From positions 1 through 64,000 of the forward strand of contig NZ_JAGGMZ010000001.1 of NCBI RefSeq assembly GCF_017875735.1: a DNA stretch of 64,000 nt, in the 5' to 3' direction. The notes under the pieces are model-generated. The model worked only from the letters and a program-made list of their open reading frames with translations. It did not search any database and was not told where the DNA came from. Shown piece after piece: positions 18,154 through 29,492 of this stretch (position 1 is its first letter; every line of letters starts with the position of its first letter). The translations under genes and the position numbers were made by a program. The DNA comes from Arthrobacter sp. CAN_C5 (GTDB lineage: Bacteria; Actinomycetota; Actinomycetes; Actinomycetales; Micrococcaceae).

Positions 18154-19052
18154 GATCCGCCCATTGCCGGTGGCGGCACCTCTGCGGTCACGCGGGCGTT
18201 GCGGTTGGTCTGGCCCCGAACCACGATTGCCAGGCCGACAAGGATCAGAAGCAGCCCCCCGTAGGTCCCTGCTGGCAACTGTTCCCCCAGGAAGACCGCG
18301 GCGAGCAGGGCCGCCCCGGGAATCTCCAGCAGGATGATCATCGAGACCGTCAGGGGGCTCATCACCGCAAGCAGGTGGTTGAAGACCGTGTGCCCCATGA
18401 GCTGTGCCACCAGGGTGACGGCGAGAATTCCGGCCCACGCCGCCGGGGAGAATCCTGTGAGGGGTTGCCTGAAGATCAGGCATAGCGCCAGCAGGATCAC
18501 TGCGCACCCTCCGTAGCACAGGGTGGTGTACGTTCCGGTCGACATGGTCCTCCGCGCGCCCGCCCCGGCCATCTGGTAGATACCGGCCAGGGCTCCTCCG
18601 GCCAGAGCCAGAAGGTCCCCGATTATCGCGTCCTGGGACAGGGTGAGGTCAAAACCCGTAATCACGACGACGCCGGCCAGCGCGACACCGAGCCCTACCA
18701 TCACCTTGGTTGTGGGGCGCGACCCCTGGATCGCGTTGAACAGGGCAATCCAGGCCACCTGCAGACACACCAGCGCCGTTGCAGCGGCCACCGAGGTGAG
18801 CTTCAAGGCCGTGATGAAACAGGCAAAGTGAAGGGCCAGAGCGGTTGCCGCCACGGACAGACGAACGAAATCGGTTCGGCGGAGGGCCCTGAACTCGTGA
18901 CGTTTTGAGAGCAGCGCTGGGCCGCCCATCACAATCGCGCCTATCGCGTTCCGCCAGAAGGCGATGGCCAGAGCTGGCGCCACTGTCGCCGCCATAATGG
19001 GACCTGACGCAGCCACGCCAAGGACACCCAGGACCGACAGGAAGATGATCAC
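18150..19052 (-). CDS. EamA/DMT-family transporter
   Basis: A 300-residue protein with about ten membrane helices in two EamA-type halves: residues about 1-135, ending in SVAAATALVCLQVAWIALFNAI, and about 150-285, ending in EIPGAALLAAVFLGEQLPAGTYGGLLLILVGLAIV. Such transporters usually export amino acids or metabolites; the substrate cannot be told. GTG 19052 is five bases after TAGGGT on the minus strand and lacks a ribosome site, suggesting a leaderless mRNA. The gene is convergent with the glycosyltransferase, with stop codons overlapping on opposite strands. Confidence 0.88.
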   Translation of the reverse strand: MIIFLSVLGVLGVAASGPIMAATVAPALAIAFWRNAIGAIVMGGPALLSKRHEFRALRRTDFVRLSVAATALALHFACFITALKLTSVAAATALVCLQVAWIALFNAIQGSRPTTKVMVGLGVALAGVVVITGFDLTLSQDAIIGDLLALAGGALAGIYQMAGAGARRTMSTGTYTTLCYGGCAVILLALCLIFRQPLTGFSPAAWAGILAVTLVAQLMGHTVFNHLLAVMSPLTVSMIILLEIPGAALLAAVFLGEQLPAGTYGGLLLILVGLAIVVRGQTNRNARVTAEVPPPAMGGS

Positions 19053-19088
19053 CCAGTAACCCTAGAGCACCTAAGAAGCATATGTTAA

Positions 19089-19126
19089 AAGGAAAAGGCC
19101 CCGGTCAGCAGACCAGGACCTTTCCC
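19089..19126 (-). terminator. Terminator after tRNA-Ala
   Basis: On the minus strand AAAGGTCCTGGTC pairs imperfectly with GACCGGGGCCTTT around a TGCT loop and runs into TTTTCCTTTTAA, seven bases after the tRNA 3' end. Confidence 0.7.
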
Positions 19127-19132
19127 CTTCGG

Positions 19133-19205
19133 TGGAGGCACGGGGACTCGAACCCCGAACCCCCTGCTTGCAAAGCAGGTGCGCTACCAATTGCGCCATG
19201 CCCCC
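19133..19205 (-). tRNA. tRNA-Ala (anticodon TGC)
   Basis: 73 nt on the minus strand: acceptor GGGGGCA/TGCCTCC with discriminator A, anticodon stem CCTGC/GCAGG with loop TTTGCAA (TGC), and T-arm GGGGTTCGAGTCCCC. CCA is not encoded. It forms the classic tRNA-Ile/tRNA-Ala pair downstream of gyrA, with a small gene between the two. Confidence 0.95.
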
Positions 19206-19241
19206 GAACGATTGCCGTTACGGCAACCTCATCAGTATAGC

Positions 19242-19358
19242 CTAGTCAACCGTGTCGGTTGCCTTGCTCCATACTGCCTTTTCCCTCTCGGATTCCTGCC
19301 ACCTTTTATAGGCGAAAGCACTGACCAGAGCTGCTGCAACTACCAACAACTTTTTCAC
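19242..19358 (-). CDS. DLW-39-type small protein
   Basis: A 38-residue product: MKKLLVVAAALVSAFAYK (signal-anchor-like helix, residues 1-18) followed by a charged tail ending AVWSKATDTVD. From memory this matches the small actinobacterial family called DLW-39, named for length and a conserved Asp-Leu-Trp; here the position before Trp reads AVW, so that signature is only partly kept. The GTG at 19358 follows AGAAGGAACACT, a good ribosome site. It lies between tRNA-Ala and tRNA-Ile on the same strand, its usual neighbourhood near gyrA. Function is unknown; a single-pass membrane micropeptide is likely. Confidence 0.75.
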   Translation of the reverse strand: MKKLLVVAAALVSAFAYKRWQESEREKAVWSKATDTVD

Positions 19359-19399
19359 AGTGTTCCTTCTGTCGCAGTGACCTGCGGGTGGTAGGTCCG

Positions 19400-19473
19400 T
19401 GGGCGTACCAGGACTTGAACCTGGGACCTCTTCGTTATCAGCGAAGCGCTCTAACCGCCTGAGCTATACGCCC
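19400..19473 (-). tRNA. tRNA-Ile (anticodon GAT)
   Basis: 74 nt on the minus strand: acceptor GGGCGTA/TACGCCC with discriminator A, D-arm TAGCTCAGGCGGTTAGAGC, anticodon stem CTTCG/CGAAG with loop CTGATAA (GAT), and T-arm CCAGGTTCAAGTCCTGG. Confidence 0.95.
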
Positions 19474-19559
19474 CGAAGCCTGTTCGGGCCGAAATACGAC
19501 TTTACAGGAGTATCTCCGCAATCATCAAATCGACCCGAAACCGGTTCGGATATGCCTGG

Positions 19560-20099
19560 TTAGTCGTCGGTGAGGGTGACGCCAATTCCACCCACCAGGG
19601 TGGAGGAAATGTCGTACAGGACGGCTGAAAGCATCGCCAGAGCGGTCAACAAAACCACGTTCACCACCGCAATGATGGTCGCGAAGGACACTACCTGTCC
19701 AAGTGAGGCGAACTGGCGAAGGTCAAACCCTCCGCTCTCGGTTCCCGCGATTTCGCGTAGCAGGTCATTCACGCCGTCAAAAATTCCGGTGAGGTCCAGT
19801 ACCGTCCAAATGACAATCGCGGCAACCACTGTCACGATCCCCAAGGCCACCGACAGGAGGAAGGACATCTTCAGGACAGACCAGGGGTCCACCTTGCTGA
19901 CCAGGAGCCTCGCCTTGCGTGCCTTGGCCTTGGGCGCCGGTTTGACCAGACCCGGACGGTTCCCGGTCGGCCGGTTGCCCGGCGCGGAATTCGACGGCTT
20001 CTGGGTGGGGCGTGCGGGAGCGTTCACCCGGGGGCCGGTGCCGGTCTGTTTGACCGATCCGCTTCCGGTTGCCCGCGGGTTTGAGTTAGGCGAACTCAC
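19560..20099 (-). CDS. DUF3566 membrane protein
   Basis: A 179-residue protein with a disordered Pro/Ser/Asn-rich N-terminus (about 1-62) and a DUF3566 domain. [41 protein letters not shown] holds the first helix, and a second lies at about 138-162 ([26 protein letters not shown]). In actinobacteria it nearly always follows gyrA; it has been linked to the membrane side of cell growth, but no firm activity is known to me. Its GTG overlaps the gyrA stop by four bases, so it is translationally coupled to gyrase. Confidence 0.9.
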   Translation of the reverse strand: MSSPNSNPRATGSGSVKQTGTGPRVNAPARPTQKPSNSAPGNRPTGNRPGLVKPAPKAKARKARLLVSKVDPWSVLKMSFLLSVALGIVTVVAAIVIWTVLDLTGIFDGVNDLLREIAGTESGGFDLRQFASLGQVVSFATIIAVVNVVLLTALAMLSAVLYDISSTLVGGIGVTLTDD

Positions 20100-22717
20100 T
20101 CGGTACCTCCATTATCCGGCGACTGTGCGTCTGGCTCAGCCGCTTCCTCTGACGTCAACGGTACTTCATCGATTGCGGGCCCACCGGATTCGGCCCCTTC
20201 ATTCACTAGTTCCACGGTGCCTTCCTCGATGGCCAGCCCCCGTTCGCTGTTCCGCGCGACGGCGATGATCCGGTCCTTCTTGTCGGGCTTTGCAAAGATG
20301 ACACCCATCGTGTCCCTCCCCTTGGCCGGGACGCCGGTGACCGCTGAACGGACCACCTTGCCTCCCCCCATGACTACGAGTACCTCATCCTCCTCCTGGA
20401 CAATGAGCGCTCCCACCAGGTCGCCGCGCTCCTCGGCCAGCTTGGCCACCTTGATCCCGAGACCACCCCGACCCTGCACACGGTACTCCTCGACCTTGGT
20501 CCGCTTTGCGAAGCCGCCCTCGGTGACGATGAACACGAAGGACTCATCGGTGACCACGTTGGCGGCCAGCAGCTCGTCCTCTTCGCGGAACTTCATGCCG
20601 GTGACACCCGAGGTGGCCCGACCCATGGGTCGTAGTGCCTCGTTGGTAGCGGTGAATCGGAGCGACTGCCCCTTCCGAGACACCAGCATCATGTCATCGC
20701 TTTCGGAGACCAGCTGAGCGGAGACCAGTTCATCGCCGTCGCGCAGGTTGATGGCAATCACCCCGGCCGTGCGGTTGGTGTCATAATCTTCCAACCGGGT
20801 CTTCTTGGCGAGGCCCCGCTTGGTGGCCAGCACCAGGTAGGGGGACTGCTGGTAGTCGCGCAGATCCAGTACCTGGGCGATCGTCTCGTCCGGCTGGAAC
20901 GCCAGAAGGTTCGCGACGTGCTGACCCTTCGCATCCCTCCCAGCCTCGACCAGTTCGTAGGCCTTGGCCCGGTACACCCGTCCCAGGTTCGTGAAGAAGA
21001 GCAACCAGTGGTGGGTGGTGGTGACGAAGAAGTGCTCGACCACGTCGTCGCCACGGAGTTGGGCACCCTTGATTCCCTTGCCGCCGCGGGCCTGCTGACG
21101 ATAATTGTCGCTGCGGGTCCGCTTGACGTAGCCTCCCCGGGTGATGGTGACAACCATTTCCTCTTCGGGGATCAGGTCTTCCATGCTCATGTCCGAGTCG
21201 TAGCCCAGGAGAATCTCCGTGCGCCGGTCATCACCATGCTTGTCGACGATTTCCTGGAGCTCGGTGGACACAATGTCCCGTTGCAGCTCTTTGGAGGCGA
21301 GGATCTTCTGGTACTCGGTGATTTCCGCTTCGAGCTTGGCGTGCTGATCCTGGATCTTCTGTCGTTCCAGGGCGGCAAGCCGGCGAAGCTGCATATCCAG
21401 GATGGCCTGAGCCTGAATTTCATCGATTTCCAGCAGCGTGATCAACCCGTTCCGGGCATCCTCGACAGTCGATGACCTTCTGATCAGGGCGATAACATCA
21501 TCGAGCGCGTCGAGTGCTTTCAGCAGGCCGCGCAGAATGTGGGCGGCCTCTTCGGCTTTCCGCAACCGATACTGGGTCCGGCGGACGATCACTTCGAGTT
21601 GGTGAGTGACCCAGTGACGGATGAAGGCGTCCAGGCTCAGGGTGCGGGGAACATCGTCAACGATGGCCAGCATGTTGGCACTGAAGTTGTCCTGCAGCTG
21701 AGTGTGCTTGTAGAGGTTGTTGAGGACTACCTTCGCGACGGCGTCGCGCTTGAGCACAACGACCAGGCGCTGGCCGGTGCGACCCGAGGTTTCATCACGC
21801 AGGTCGGCGATACCGCTGATTTTGCCGTCCTTGACGAGGTCGGCGATCTTGATGGCCAGGTTGTCGGGATTCGCCTGGTACGGCAGTTCGGTGACCACCA
21901 GGCAGGTGCGGCCCTGAATCTCCTCAACGTTCACCACTGCCCGCATGGTGATCGATCCACGGCCGGTCCGGTAGGCGTCCTCGATGCCCTTGTGGCCCAG
22001 GATCTGCGCACCGGTGGGGAAGTCCGGTCCCTTGATCCGAACCAGGAGCTCCTCGAGGAGCTCCTCCTTGGTCGCGTCGGGATTCTCGAGGTACCACTGG
22101 ACACCTGAGGCAACCTCCCGCAGGTTGTGCGGCGGGATGTTCGTGGCCATACCGACGGCGATACCGGATGACCCATTGACCAGCAGGTTGGGGAACCGGG
22201 CTGGGAGGATGGTTGGTTCCTGGTTTTTCCCGTCGTAGTTGTCTTGAAAATCGACTGTTTCCTCGTCGATATCCCGCACCATTTCCATGGCCAGCGGGGC
22301 CATTTTGGTTTCGGTATACCGGGGAGCAGCCGCGCCATCGTTGCCGGGCGAGCCGAAGTTTCCCTGCCCCAGGGCAAGGGGATAGCGCATGGTCCAGTCC
22401 TGGATCAGGCGCACCAGGGCATCATAAATCGCTGTGTCGCCATGGGGGTGATACTGCCCCATGACCTCACCCACCACGCGGGCACACTTGTTGAAGGACC
22501 GGTCCGGACGGTAGCCGCCATCGAACATTGCGTAAAGAACCCTGCGGTGAACGGGCTTAAGCCCGTCCCGCACATCCGGAAGGGCACGGCCGACAATCAC
22601 TGCCATCGCGTAATCCAGGTAGGACCGCTGCATTTCCGTCTGCAGGTCGACTTGCTCAACCCGATCGGCGAGGACCCGCCCTTCGAGGGGAAGGTCGGGT
22701 GTTTCTTCGTCGCTCAT
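20096..22717 (-). CDS. gyrA: DNA gyrase subunit A
   Basis: An 873-residue type II topoisomerase subunit that cuts and rejoins DNA. The winged-helix/tower part holds [13 protein letters not shown] and the catalytic Tyr134 in [10 protein letters not shown]. In the quinolone region GDTAIYD, Thr95 and Asp99 stand at the positions of E. coli Ser83 and Asp87. The C-terminal domain is a beta-pinwheel of GyrA-box-like repeats ([14 protein letters not shown] near 550 is the main box). The tail is acidic. It follows gyrB by 77 bases and overlaps the DUF3566 gene by 4. Confidence 0.97.
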   Translation of the reverse strand: MSDEETPDLPLEGRVLADRVEQVDLQTEMQRSYLDYAMAVIVGRALPDVRDGLKPVHRRVLYAMFDGGYRPDRSFNKCARVVGEVMGQYHPHGDTAIYDALVRLIQDWTMRYPLALGQGNFGSPGNDGAAAPRYTETKMAPLAMEMVRDIDEETVDFQDNYDGKNQEPTILPARFPNLLVNGSSGIAVGMATNIPPHNLREVASGVQWYLENPDATKEELLEELLVRIKGPDFPTGAQILGHKGIEDAYRTGRGSITMRAVVNVEEIQGRTCLVVTELPYQANPDNLAIKIADLVKDGKISGIADLRDETSGRTGQRLVVVLKRDAVAKVVLNNLYKHTQLQDNFSANMLAIVDDVPRTLSLDAFIRHWVTHQLEVIVRRTQYRLRKAEEAAHILRGLLKALDALDDVIALIRRSSTVEDARNGLITLLEIDEIQAQAILDMQLRRLAALERQKIQDQHAKLEAEITEYQKILASKELQRDIVSTELQEIVDKHGDDRRTEILLGYDSDMSMEDLIPEEEMVVTITRGGYVKRTRSDNYRQQARGGKGIKGAQLRGDDVVEHFFVTTTHHWLLFFTNLGRVYRAKAYELVEAGRDAKGQHVANLLAFQPDETIAQVLDLRDYQQSPYLVLATKRGLAKKTRLEDYDTNRTAGVIAINLRDGDELVSAQLVSESDDMMLVSRKGQSLRFTATNEALRPMGRATSGVTGMKFREEDELLAANVVTDESFVFIVTEGGFAKRTKVEEYRVQGRGGLGIKVAKLAEERGDLVGALIVQEEDEVLVVMGGGKVVRSAVTGVPAKGRDTMGVIFAKPDKKDRIIAVARNSERGLAIEEGTVELVNEGAESGGPAIDEVPLTSEEAAEPDAQSPDNGGTE

Positions 22718-22794
22718 ACGTTAGTTCCGTTCAGTTTTCTAAGTATCAAGACCGTTGGAGATGATGACGACGCTCGACCGTCGCCCCATTCCCC

Positions 22795-24918
<2,124 letters not shown>

Positions 24919-25016
24919 CTAAACCTGATGGACAGGCAACAGTTCGAAGGCATCCCCTTGGGAATGCCCACTACCCCCATTCTACCTTGCCGGGCGCGAC
25001 AATACCGCACTAAACA

Positions 25017-25050
25017 GGCTCCTACTGGCGAATAAAGCCGGTTAGGAGCC
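25017..25050 (-). terminator. Hairpin downstream of the DUF721 gene
   Basis: GGCTCCTA and TAGGAGCC pair, extended inward by GGC/GCC around an AT-rich loop, 110 bases after the DUF721 stop. The T tract on the minus strand is weak (TGTTTAG). It probably separates the dnaA-recF-DUF721 transcript from gyrB. Confidence 0.6.
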
Positions 25051-25159
25051 ATCAGGAGGGCGCCTACCAAGGCCGGATACCTCCCGAGGGCAATTCAAGG
25101 CCCTACACGGCGTTTATCGAACTGGCAAGAGCGGGAGTGTTGGGCATTCTGGCCCGGTC

Positions 25160-25795
25160 TTACCCGTAGGTGTCCCGGGGGCCCCGTCCCTTGACTGTTC
25201 GTCCACCTTTTCGCCAATTGGGAGAGGCTGGACCCAACACCGAGATGCGCGTCACGACGCCGCTTCCCAGCTCCGCGTCAAACCGCTGAATCAACATGGG
25301 GCTGATCAACCGTAGCTGGGTTGCCCAGGCCGTCGAGTCGCAGCGAACCAGTACGGTATTTCCATCAAAGCTTTCGGGGCGGCAATGGAGCGCTATTTCC
25401 TGTCCCACCAGCTCATCCCAGCGGGCAAGCACCGAGCCAACCGCCACCGGAGATTTCCAGCCCCGCTCACTCAACAATCTATTGAAGACATTTCCCAGGC
25501 CCTCCGGATCGCGCCCCGTGTAGGTTACCGACCCGGTATGCCGGCGCTTGGGCGGCGCCGAATCACGGCGTCCCTCCGGCACCCGGGTATTTCCGCGTCC
25601 TTTCGACGCGTCACGCACCCGATTCAGCAGGGACTGCGGAGCATCGAACGAGGATTCCTCGGCCAGGGGTGGAGACTTGGTGTGATCGTGGACGCCCGTT
25701 GCGGCGCCGGCAGCTGGAGCATCTGAAACCGGGGTACTCAGAGGCGGGGAGTTGCCCGCTGGGTTATCGGGAGTTGGGTTAGTCTTTTCCATCAT
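25160..25795 (-). CDS. dciA: DUF721 protein, DciA-like helicase loader
   Basis: A 211-residue protein with a low-complexity N-terminal half and a DUF721 domain from about residue 95: NVFNRLLSERGWKSPVAVGSVLARWDELVG, then VLVRCDSTAWATQLRLISPMLIQRF. DUF721 is the DciA family, the ancestral loader or operator of the DnaB replicative helicase; the mycobacterial homologue Rv0004 sits in the same place between recF and gyrB. The ATG follows GGGAGGG and lies inside the recF end, overlapping it by 17 bases, so translation is coupled. The symbol follows the family assignment, not experiment. Confidence 0.85.
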   Translation of the reverse strand: MMEKTNPTPDNPAGNSPPLSTPVSDAPAAGAATGVHDHTKSPPLAEESSFDAPQSLLNRVRDASKGRGNTRVPEGRRDSAPPKRRHTGSVTYTGRDPEGLGNVFNRLLSERGWKSPVAVGSVLARWDELVGQEIALHCRPESFDGNTVLVRCDSTAWATQLRLISPMLIQRFDAELGSGVVTRISVLGPASPNWRKGGRTVKGRGPRDTYG

Positions 25796-26954
25796 CGGCC
25801 AACCCTCCCGGGACTACCCGGAACTGCTGTCCTGCCAGCGAATCCGGGATGTCGTCCCCCACCGCTGCGGTGACCAACACTTGTTCTGCCCCGCCAACGA
25901 TCGTCGCAAGTTTCTTCCTGCGGCTTGCATCCAGTTCAGCAAAGACGTCGTCGAGAATGAGTACAGGTGTCCCTCCGGGAGTGTGATCATCTTCGATCAG
26001 CAGGTAATAGGATCCCAGCCGTAAAGACAACGCCATCGACCAGGTCTCCCCGTGGGAGGCATAGCCTTTTGCAATGGTGCCGCCGAGGATCAGCTCGATG
26101 TCATCGCGATGCGGGCCGACCAGCGAGATACCCCGGTCCAGTTCCTTCTTTCGGTGGGCCAGGAGTTCAGCGATAAATTTCACTGTCAGCTCACTCACGC
26201 TCATCCGGTTGAGGGAGTCGTCCTCGGCGGGTTGTTCCTCACCGGCTGGACCCGCCAGGGTCGAACGATAAGTCGCCATTGCCGCCTTGGACCCATCGGT
26301 GAGCTGCTGATAGGCATGTTGCAGATGGGGCTGCAACTGCCTGAGGACCTCGAGTCTGGCGTGCAGCAATTTGGCACCGGTATCGGCGAGATGCTGATCC
26401 CAGACATCGAGGGTTGTTTCATGGGAGGTGGTAAATCTACCGGTGGTGCGCGCGGATTTGAGGAGCGCATTTCGCTGTTTGAGAACCCTCTCGTAGTCGG
26501 CGCCGAGGCCAGCCCGATGCGGAAGCAGCGTCACCATCAGGTCATCCAGGAAACGACGGCGATTGGAAGGGTCCCCCTTGACCAGGGCCAAATCCTCCGG
26601 CGCAAAGAGCACAGTGCGCAGAATCCCGGCCGCGTTGCTGGCCCTGACTGGGTTCGCCCGGTTTATCCGGGCACGGTTGGCCCGCTCGGCATTGATTTCC
26701 ACCTCGACACTGGTGGTCTGGGTTCCTCTGACGAGCCTGCCGCGAATCAGGGCCCGCTCCGCGTCGAAAGCGATCAGCGGCTTGTCGGTGCTGACACGGT
26801 GGGAGGAGAGGGAAGCAAGGTAACCGATCGCTTCGACGATGTTGGTCTTGCCCACCCCGTTTGGGCCCACGAAAACTGTTGTTCCGGTTTCAAGGGGGAC
26901 CTCTACCTGGCTATAGCTGCGAAAATCCGTCAGGGACAGGTGCTGAACGTACAC
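25779..26954 (-). CDS. recF: DNA replication and repair protein RecF
   Basis: A 391-residue SMC-like ATPase that loads RecA at gaps. The start VYVQHLSLTDFRSY is the family N-terminus. Walker A is GPNGVGKTN near residue 32, the signature is near SLRLGSYYLL, and Walker B is VLILDDVFAELD. I chose GTG 26954 over an in-frame GTG at 27002 because it gives the family start and has GGAG just upstream. gnd ends 10 bases before it, and the DUF721 gene overlaps its 3' end. Confidence 0.94.
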   Translation of the reverse strand: MYVQHLSLTDFRSYSQVEVPLETGTTVFVGPNGVGKTNIVEAIGYLASLSSHRVSTDKPLIAFDAERALIRGRLVRGTQTTSVEVEINAERANRARINRANPVRASNAAGILRTVLFAPEDLALVKGDPSNRRRFLDDLMVTLLPHRAGLGADYERVLKQRNALLKSARTTGRFTTSHETTLDVWDQHLADTGAKLLHARLEVLRQLQPHLQHAYQQLTDGSKAAMATYRSTLAGPAGEEQPAEDDSLNRMSVSELTVKFIAELLAHRKKELDRGISLVGPHRDDIELILGGTIAKGYASHGETWSMALSLRLGSYYLLIEDDHTPGGTPVLILDDVFAELDASRRKKLATIVGGAEQVLVTAAVGDDIPDSLAGQQFRVVPGGLADDGKD

Positions 26955-26964
26955 AATGCTCCAC

Positions 26965-27858
26965 TCACGCGGATTCGCTGGGTGCCCGAACCGGGTGCCC
27001 ACCGAACTGATTACGCAATGCCGCGACCATTTTCATAGCTGGTGCATCGTCCTGGCGCGAAGAGAACCGGGCGAACAGGGCAGCCGTGATTGCTGGTACC
27101 GGGACCTCACTTGCTATTGCTTCCTCAACAGTCCATCTGCCTTCGCCTGAATCCTCAACGTATCCGGCGACTTTGCTTAGCGCCGGGTCTTCCTCGAGCG
27201 ACTTCACCAGGAGGTCCAGTAGCCAGGATCTAACCACGGTGCCGTGCTGCCAGGCCTGGAAAGTACCATGAACGTCCTTGATGATGTCTTTGGCTGCCAG
27301 AAGTTCATACCCCTCAGCGTAGGACTGCATCAATCCGTATTCGATACCGTTGTGGACCATCTTGGCGTAGTGCCCTGCCCCCACGTCTCCGACATGGACA
27401 AAACTCTCTTCTCGCTGGCCATCGGGACGTAGTGCATCAAAGACGGGAAGTACCCGCTCGACGTCAGCCTGTGAGCCCCCCACCATCAGGCCATAGCCGT
27501 TGTCCAGACCCCAGATTCCTCCGGAAACTCCGCAATCAATGAAAGCGACGTCCCGGTTCTCAAGCACGCCAGCATTTGCCTGATCTTCCGTAAATCGTGA
27601 GTTTCCACCGTCTATCACCAGATCGCCGGCGTCCAGGAGGTTGCCAAGTTCTGCAATGACCGAGCGGGTCGGTGCACCAGACGGCACCATCACCCAGACC
27701 ACACGCGGCGCCGGGAGGCTGGAAACCAACGCCTCGAGTGACACCACGTCGGTTACTTCCGGGTTCCGGTCGTACCCGGTTACGGTCAGGCCCTTACGGC
27801 GGAGCCTTTCGCGCATGTTGAAACCCATTTTGCCGAGTCCGATGAGGCCAATGTGCAT
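26965..27858 (-). CDS. gnd: 6-phosphogluconate dehydrogenase, decarboxylating (short, YqeC type)
   Basis: A 297-residue member of the short Gnd class, about 170 residues shorter than the E. coli enzyme. The NAD(P)-binding GLIGLGKMGFNMRERL is at the N-terminus, followed by NRNPEV-like YDRNPEVTD, the substrate motif DGGNS and a CGVSGGIWG loop (residues about 100-125); the helical domain holds KMVHNGIEYGLMQSYAEG. It oxidises 6-phosphogluconate to ribulose 5-phosphate plus CO2. The Asp in YDRNP after the second strand suggests NAD preference, which is inference. It sits between dnaN and recF, as in many actinobacteria. Confidence 0.93.
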   Translation of the reverse strand: MHIGLIGLGKMGFNMRERLRRKGLTVTGYDRNPEVTDVVSLEALVSSLPAPRVVWVMVPSGAPTRSVIAELGNLLDAGDLVIDGGNSRFTEDQANAGVLENRDVAFIDCGVSGGIWGLDNGYGLMVGGSQADVERVLPVFDALRPDGQREESFVHVGDVGAGHYAKMVHNGIEYGLMQSYAEGYELLAAKDIIKDVHGTFQAWQHGTVVRSWLLDLLVKSLEEDPALSKVAGYVEDSGEGRWTVEEAIASEVPVPAITAALFARFSSRQDDAPAMKMVAALRNQFGGHPVRAPSESA

Positions 27859-27891
27859 TGCTGCTTCGTTTCCTGGGGCGGTGAGGGAATC

Positions 27892-27908
27892 CGGGGGAAT
27901 GACCCCCG
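27892..27908 (-). other. GC hairpin between dnaN and gnd
   Basis: CGGGGG and CCCCCG flank a five-base loop just after the dnaN stop on the minus strand. There is no T run, so it may stabilise or weakly attenuate the dnaN-gnd-recF message. Confidence 0.35.
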
Positions 27909-27915
27909 AGGGTGC

Positions 27916-29040
27916 TTACTGGTTAGCCATACGTACGGGCATCAGCAGGTACCTGTAGTCAGTACGGTCCTCACCGGTGGCATCTTCCTGGGCCGAAATA
28001 ACTACCGGTTTTGGTGGCGTGGTAAAGGAAAAACGTACGAACTTGCTGTTGAAAGCGCCAAGACCCTCACTCAGATAGTGCGGGTTGAACGCCACAGTGA
28101 TGTCATCCCCGTCCAGAGTCGCCTCGATCGCTTCAGAGGCCTGCGCGTCTTCGCCGGTACCAGCATCGAGGGTTACCTGACCCGCGCTGAAGGCCATTCG
28201 AACGGCGGTATTCCGCTCGGCCACCAAGGAAACACGGCGAACCGCTTCGACAAGCACACTCGTTTCAACCGTCGCGTGAATCGGGGTGTTCTCCGGAAAA
28301 AGAGCACGGATCTTTGGATAATCGCCGTCGACAAGCAGCGAAGTTGTCCTCCGACCACCACTTTCGAAGCCGATCAGTTCCCGGTCGTTAGATAACGCGA
28401 TGCTGAGGTCTCCTGAGCTGCCGAGAGTCTTGGCCACCTCGTTGAGTGTTTTTGCTTTGACAAGTGCGCTGGTGGAAATGCCCGGATTTCTGGGCTTCCA
28501 GGTTACTTCGCGGAGGGCGAGGCGGTACCGGTCGGTAGCCAGCAAGGTGATGAGATCGTCCTCGATCTCCATCCTTACTCCGGTCAGGGTAGGAAGGGTA
28601 TCGTCGCGGCTTGCAGCGATAATCACCTGGGAGACGGCTTGTGCGAAAGCATCTCCGTCGACCACGCCACTGATCTCGGGTGGTGTTGGCAATTCCGGAT
28701 ACTCGCCTTCGGGCATTGTCGCGAGATTGAACCTGCTGTTGCGGCAAGTCAACGTGACCTTGGTGCCTTCGGTTTCCACTTCAACCGGTGCAGAAGGCAG
28801 GCTTCGGCAGATGTCGGCCAGGAGACGGCCTGAGACCAGAATGGTCCCCTCCTCGGCAATATCTGCAGGAATTTCAAGACGAGCAGAGATCTCATAGTCG
28901 AAGCTGGCAAGGCTGAGTGAACCGTTAGAGGCCTTAATCAGCAGTCCAGAAAGTACCGGAACGGGCGGGCGAGGGGACAGGGAGCGCGCTGTCCAGGTCA
29001 CGGCCTCAGCCAGTACATCCCGTTCAACTCTGAATTTCAC
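27916..29040 (-). CDS. dnaN: DNA polymerase III beta subunit (sliding clamp)
   Basis: A 374-residue clamp made of three similar domains, ring-shaped around DNA and binding polymerases including DnaE and the ImuB/DnaE2 mutasome encoded at the left of the window. Family segments are VKFRVERDVLAEAVTWTARSL at the start, GRLLADICRSLP, and the conserved C-terminal YLLMPVRM. GTG 29040 was chosen because it matches the family start; an upstream in-frame ATG-type start at 29130 would add 30 residues of origin DNA. It is the first gene downstream of the origin on the leftward side. Confidence 0.96.
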   Translation of the reverse strand: MKFRVERDVLAEAVTWTARSLSPRPPVPVLSGLLIKASNGSLSLASFDYEISARLEIPADIAEEGTILVSGRLLADICRSLPSAPVEVETEGTKVTLTCRNSRFNLATMPEGEYPELPTPPEISGVVDGDAFAQAVSQVIIAASRDDTLPTLTGVRMEIEDDLITLLATDRYRLALREVTWKPRNPGISTSALVKAKTLNEVAKTLGSSGDLSIALSNDRELIGFESGGRRTTSLLVDGDYPKIRALFPENTPIHATVETSVLVEAVRRVSLVAERNTAVRMAFSAGQVTLDAGTGEDAQASEAIEATLDGDDITVAFNPHYLSEGLGAFNSKFVRFSFTTPPKPVVISAQEDATGEDRTDYRYLLMPVRMANQ

Positions 29041-29492
29041 TGAAGGGTGCCGCCTTTCTCTTTCGTGGTCATTGCGAAGTTGCTGAGCCAGCGGGTGTGA
29101 AGGAATTTGCCGCAGGGCAAGGAACAACATTAGTTACAGAAAGCTTAGCCTGACTGCGCGAACCGCTCCGCGACCTGTTTTTGGGGTTCGGCGTGGGGCA
29201 TGGACCGTGGAGCAGCAGGGAAAATGTTATTTGGAAGAACTCTTGGATTTAAGGTTCGTAGTGGTAGTAACCCCTGTTGAAACTGTGGATAACCTCCGCT
29301 GAGCGGCCAGGCGTTGATGGGAGCCTGTTGAGAACCTGTGCATATAAGTTACGGGCGCTTGGTGTGGGGTGTGGGCAAATTCCTTGAATTTCCGCGGATC
29401 CACAGCTCTGAGGAAGTTGTCCTCATTTTTAAGCGGGTTGTTCGACCGGTTATCCACAGTTCTATCCACACCTGTTAATACCAGCGCTGTAG
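29041..29492. other. oriC: Replication origin region between dnaA and dnaN
   Basis: These 452 bases hold perfect DnaA boxes at 29284-29292 (minus) and 29450-29458 (plus), and a one-mismatch box CTATCCACA at 29462-29470. Weaker boxes are TGTGCATAT at 29338-29346 and TGTGGGCAA at 29370-29378. AT-rich patches lie near 29221-29275. The dnaA-dnaN gap is the standard actinobacterial oriC position. An 80-codon open frame on the minus strand here looks like chance and is not annotated. Confidence 0.82.

Noticed and set aside
27916-29130. Longer dnaN reading frame beginning at 29130
   Set aside because: The extra 30 residues lie in origin DNA and do not match the clamp N-terminus; GTG 29040 does.
29227-29469. 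80-residue open frame on the minus strand inside the dnaA-dnaN gap
   Set aside because: It lies across the DnaA boxes of oriC, has Ser/Thr-rich chance composition, no ribosome site and no family match.
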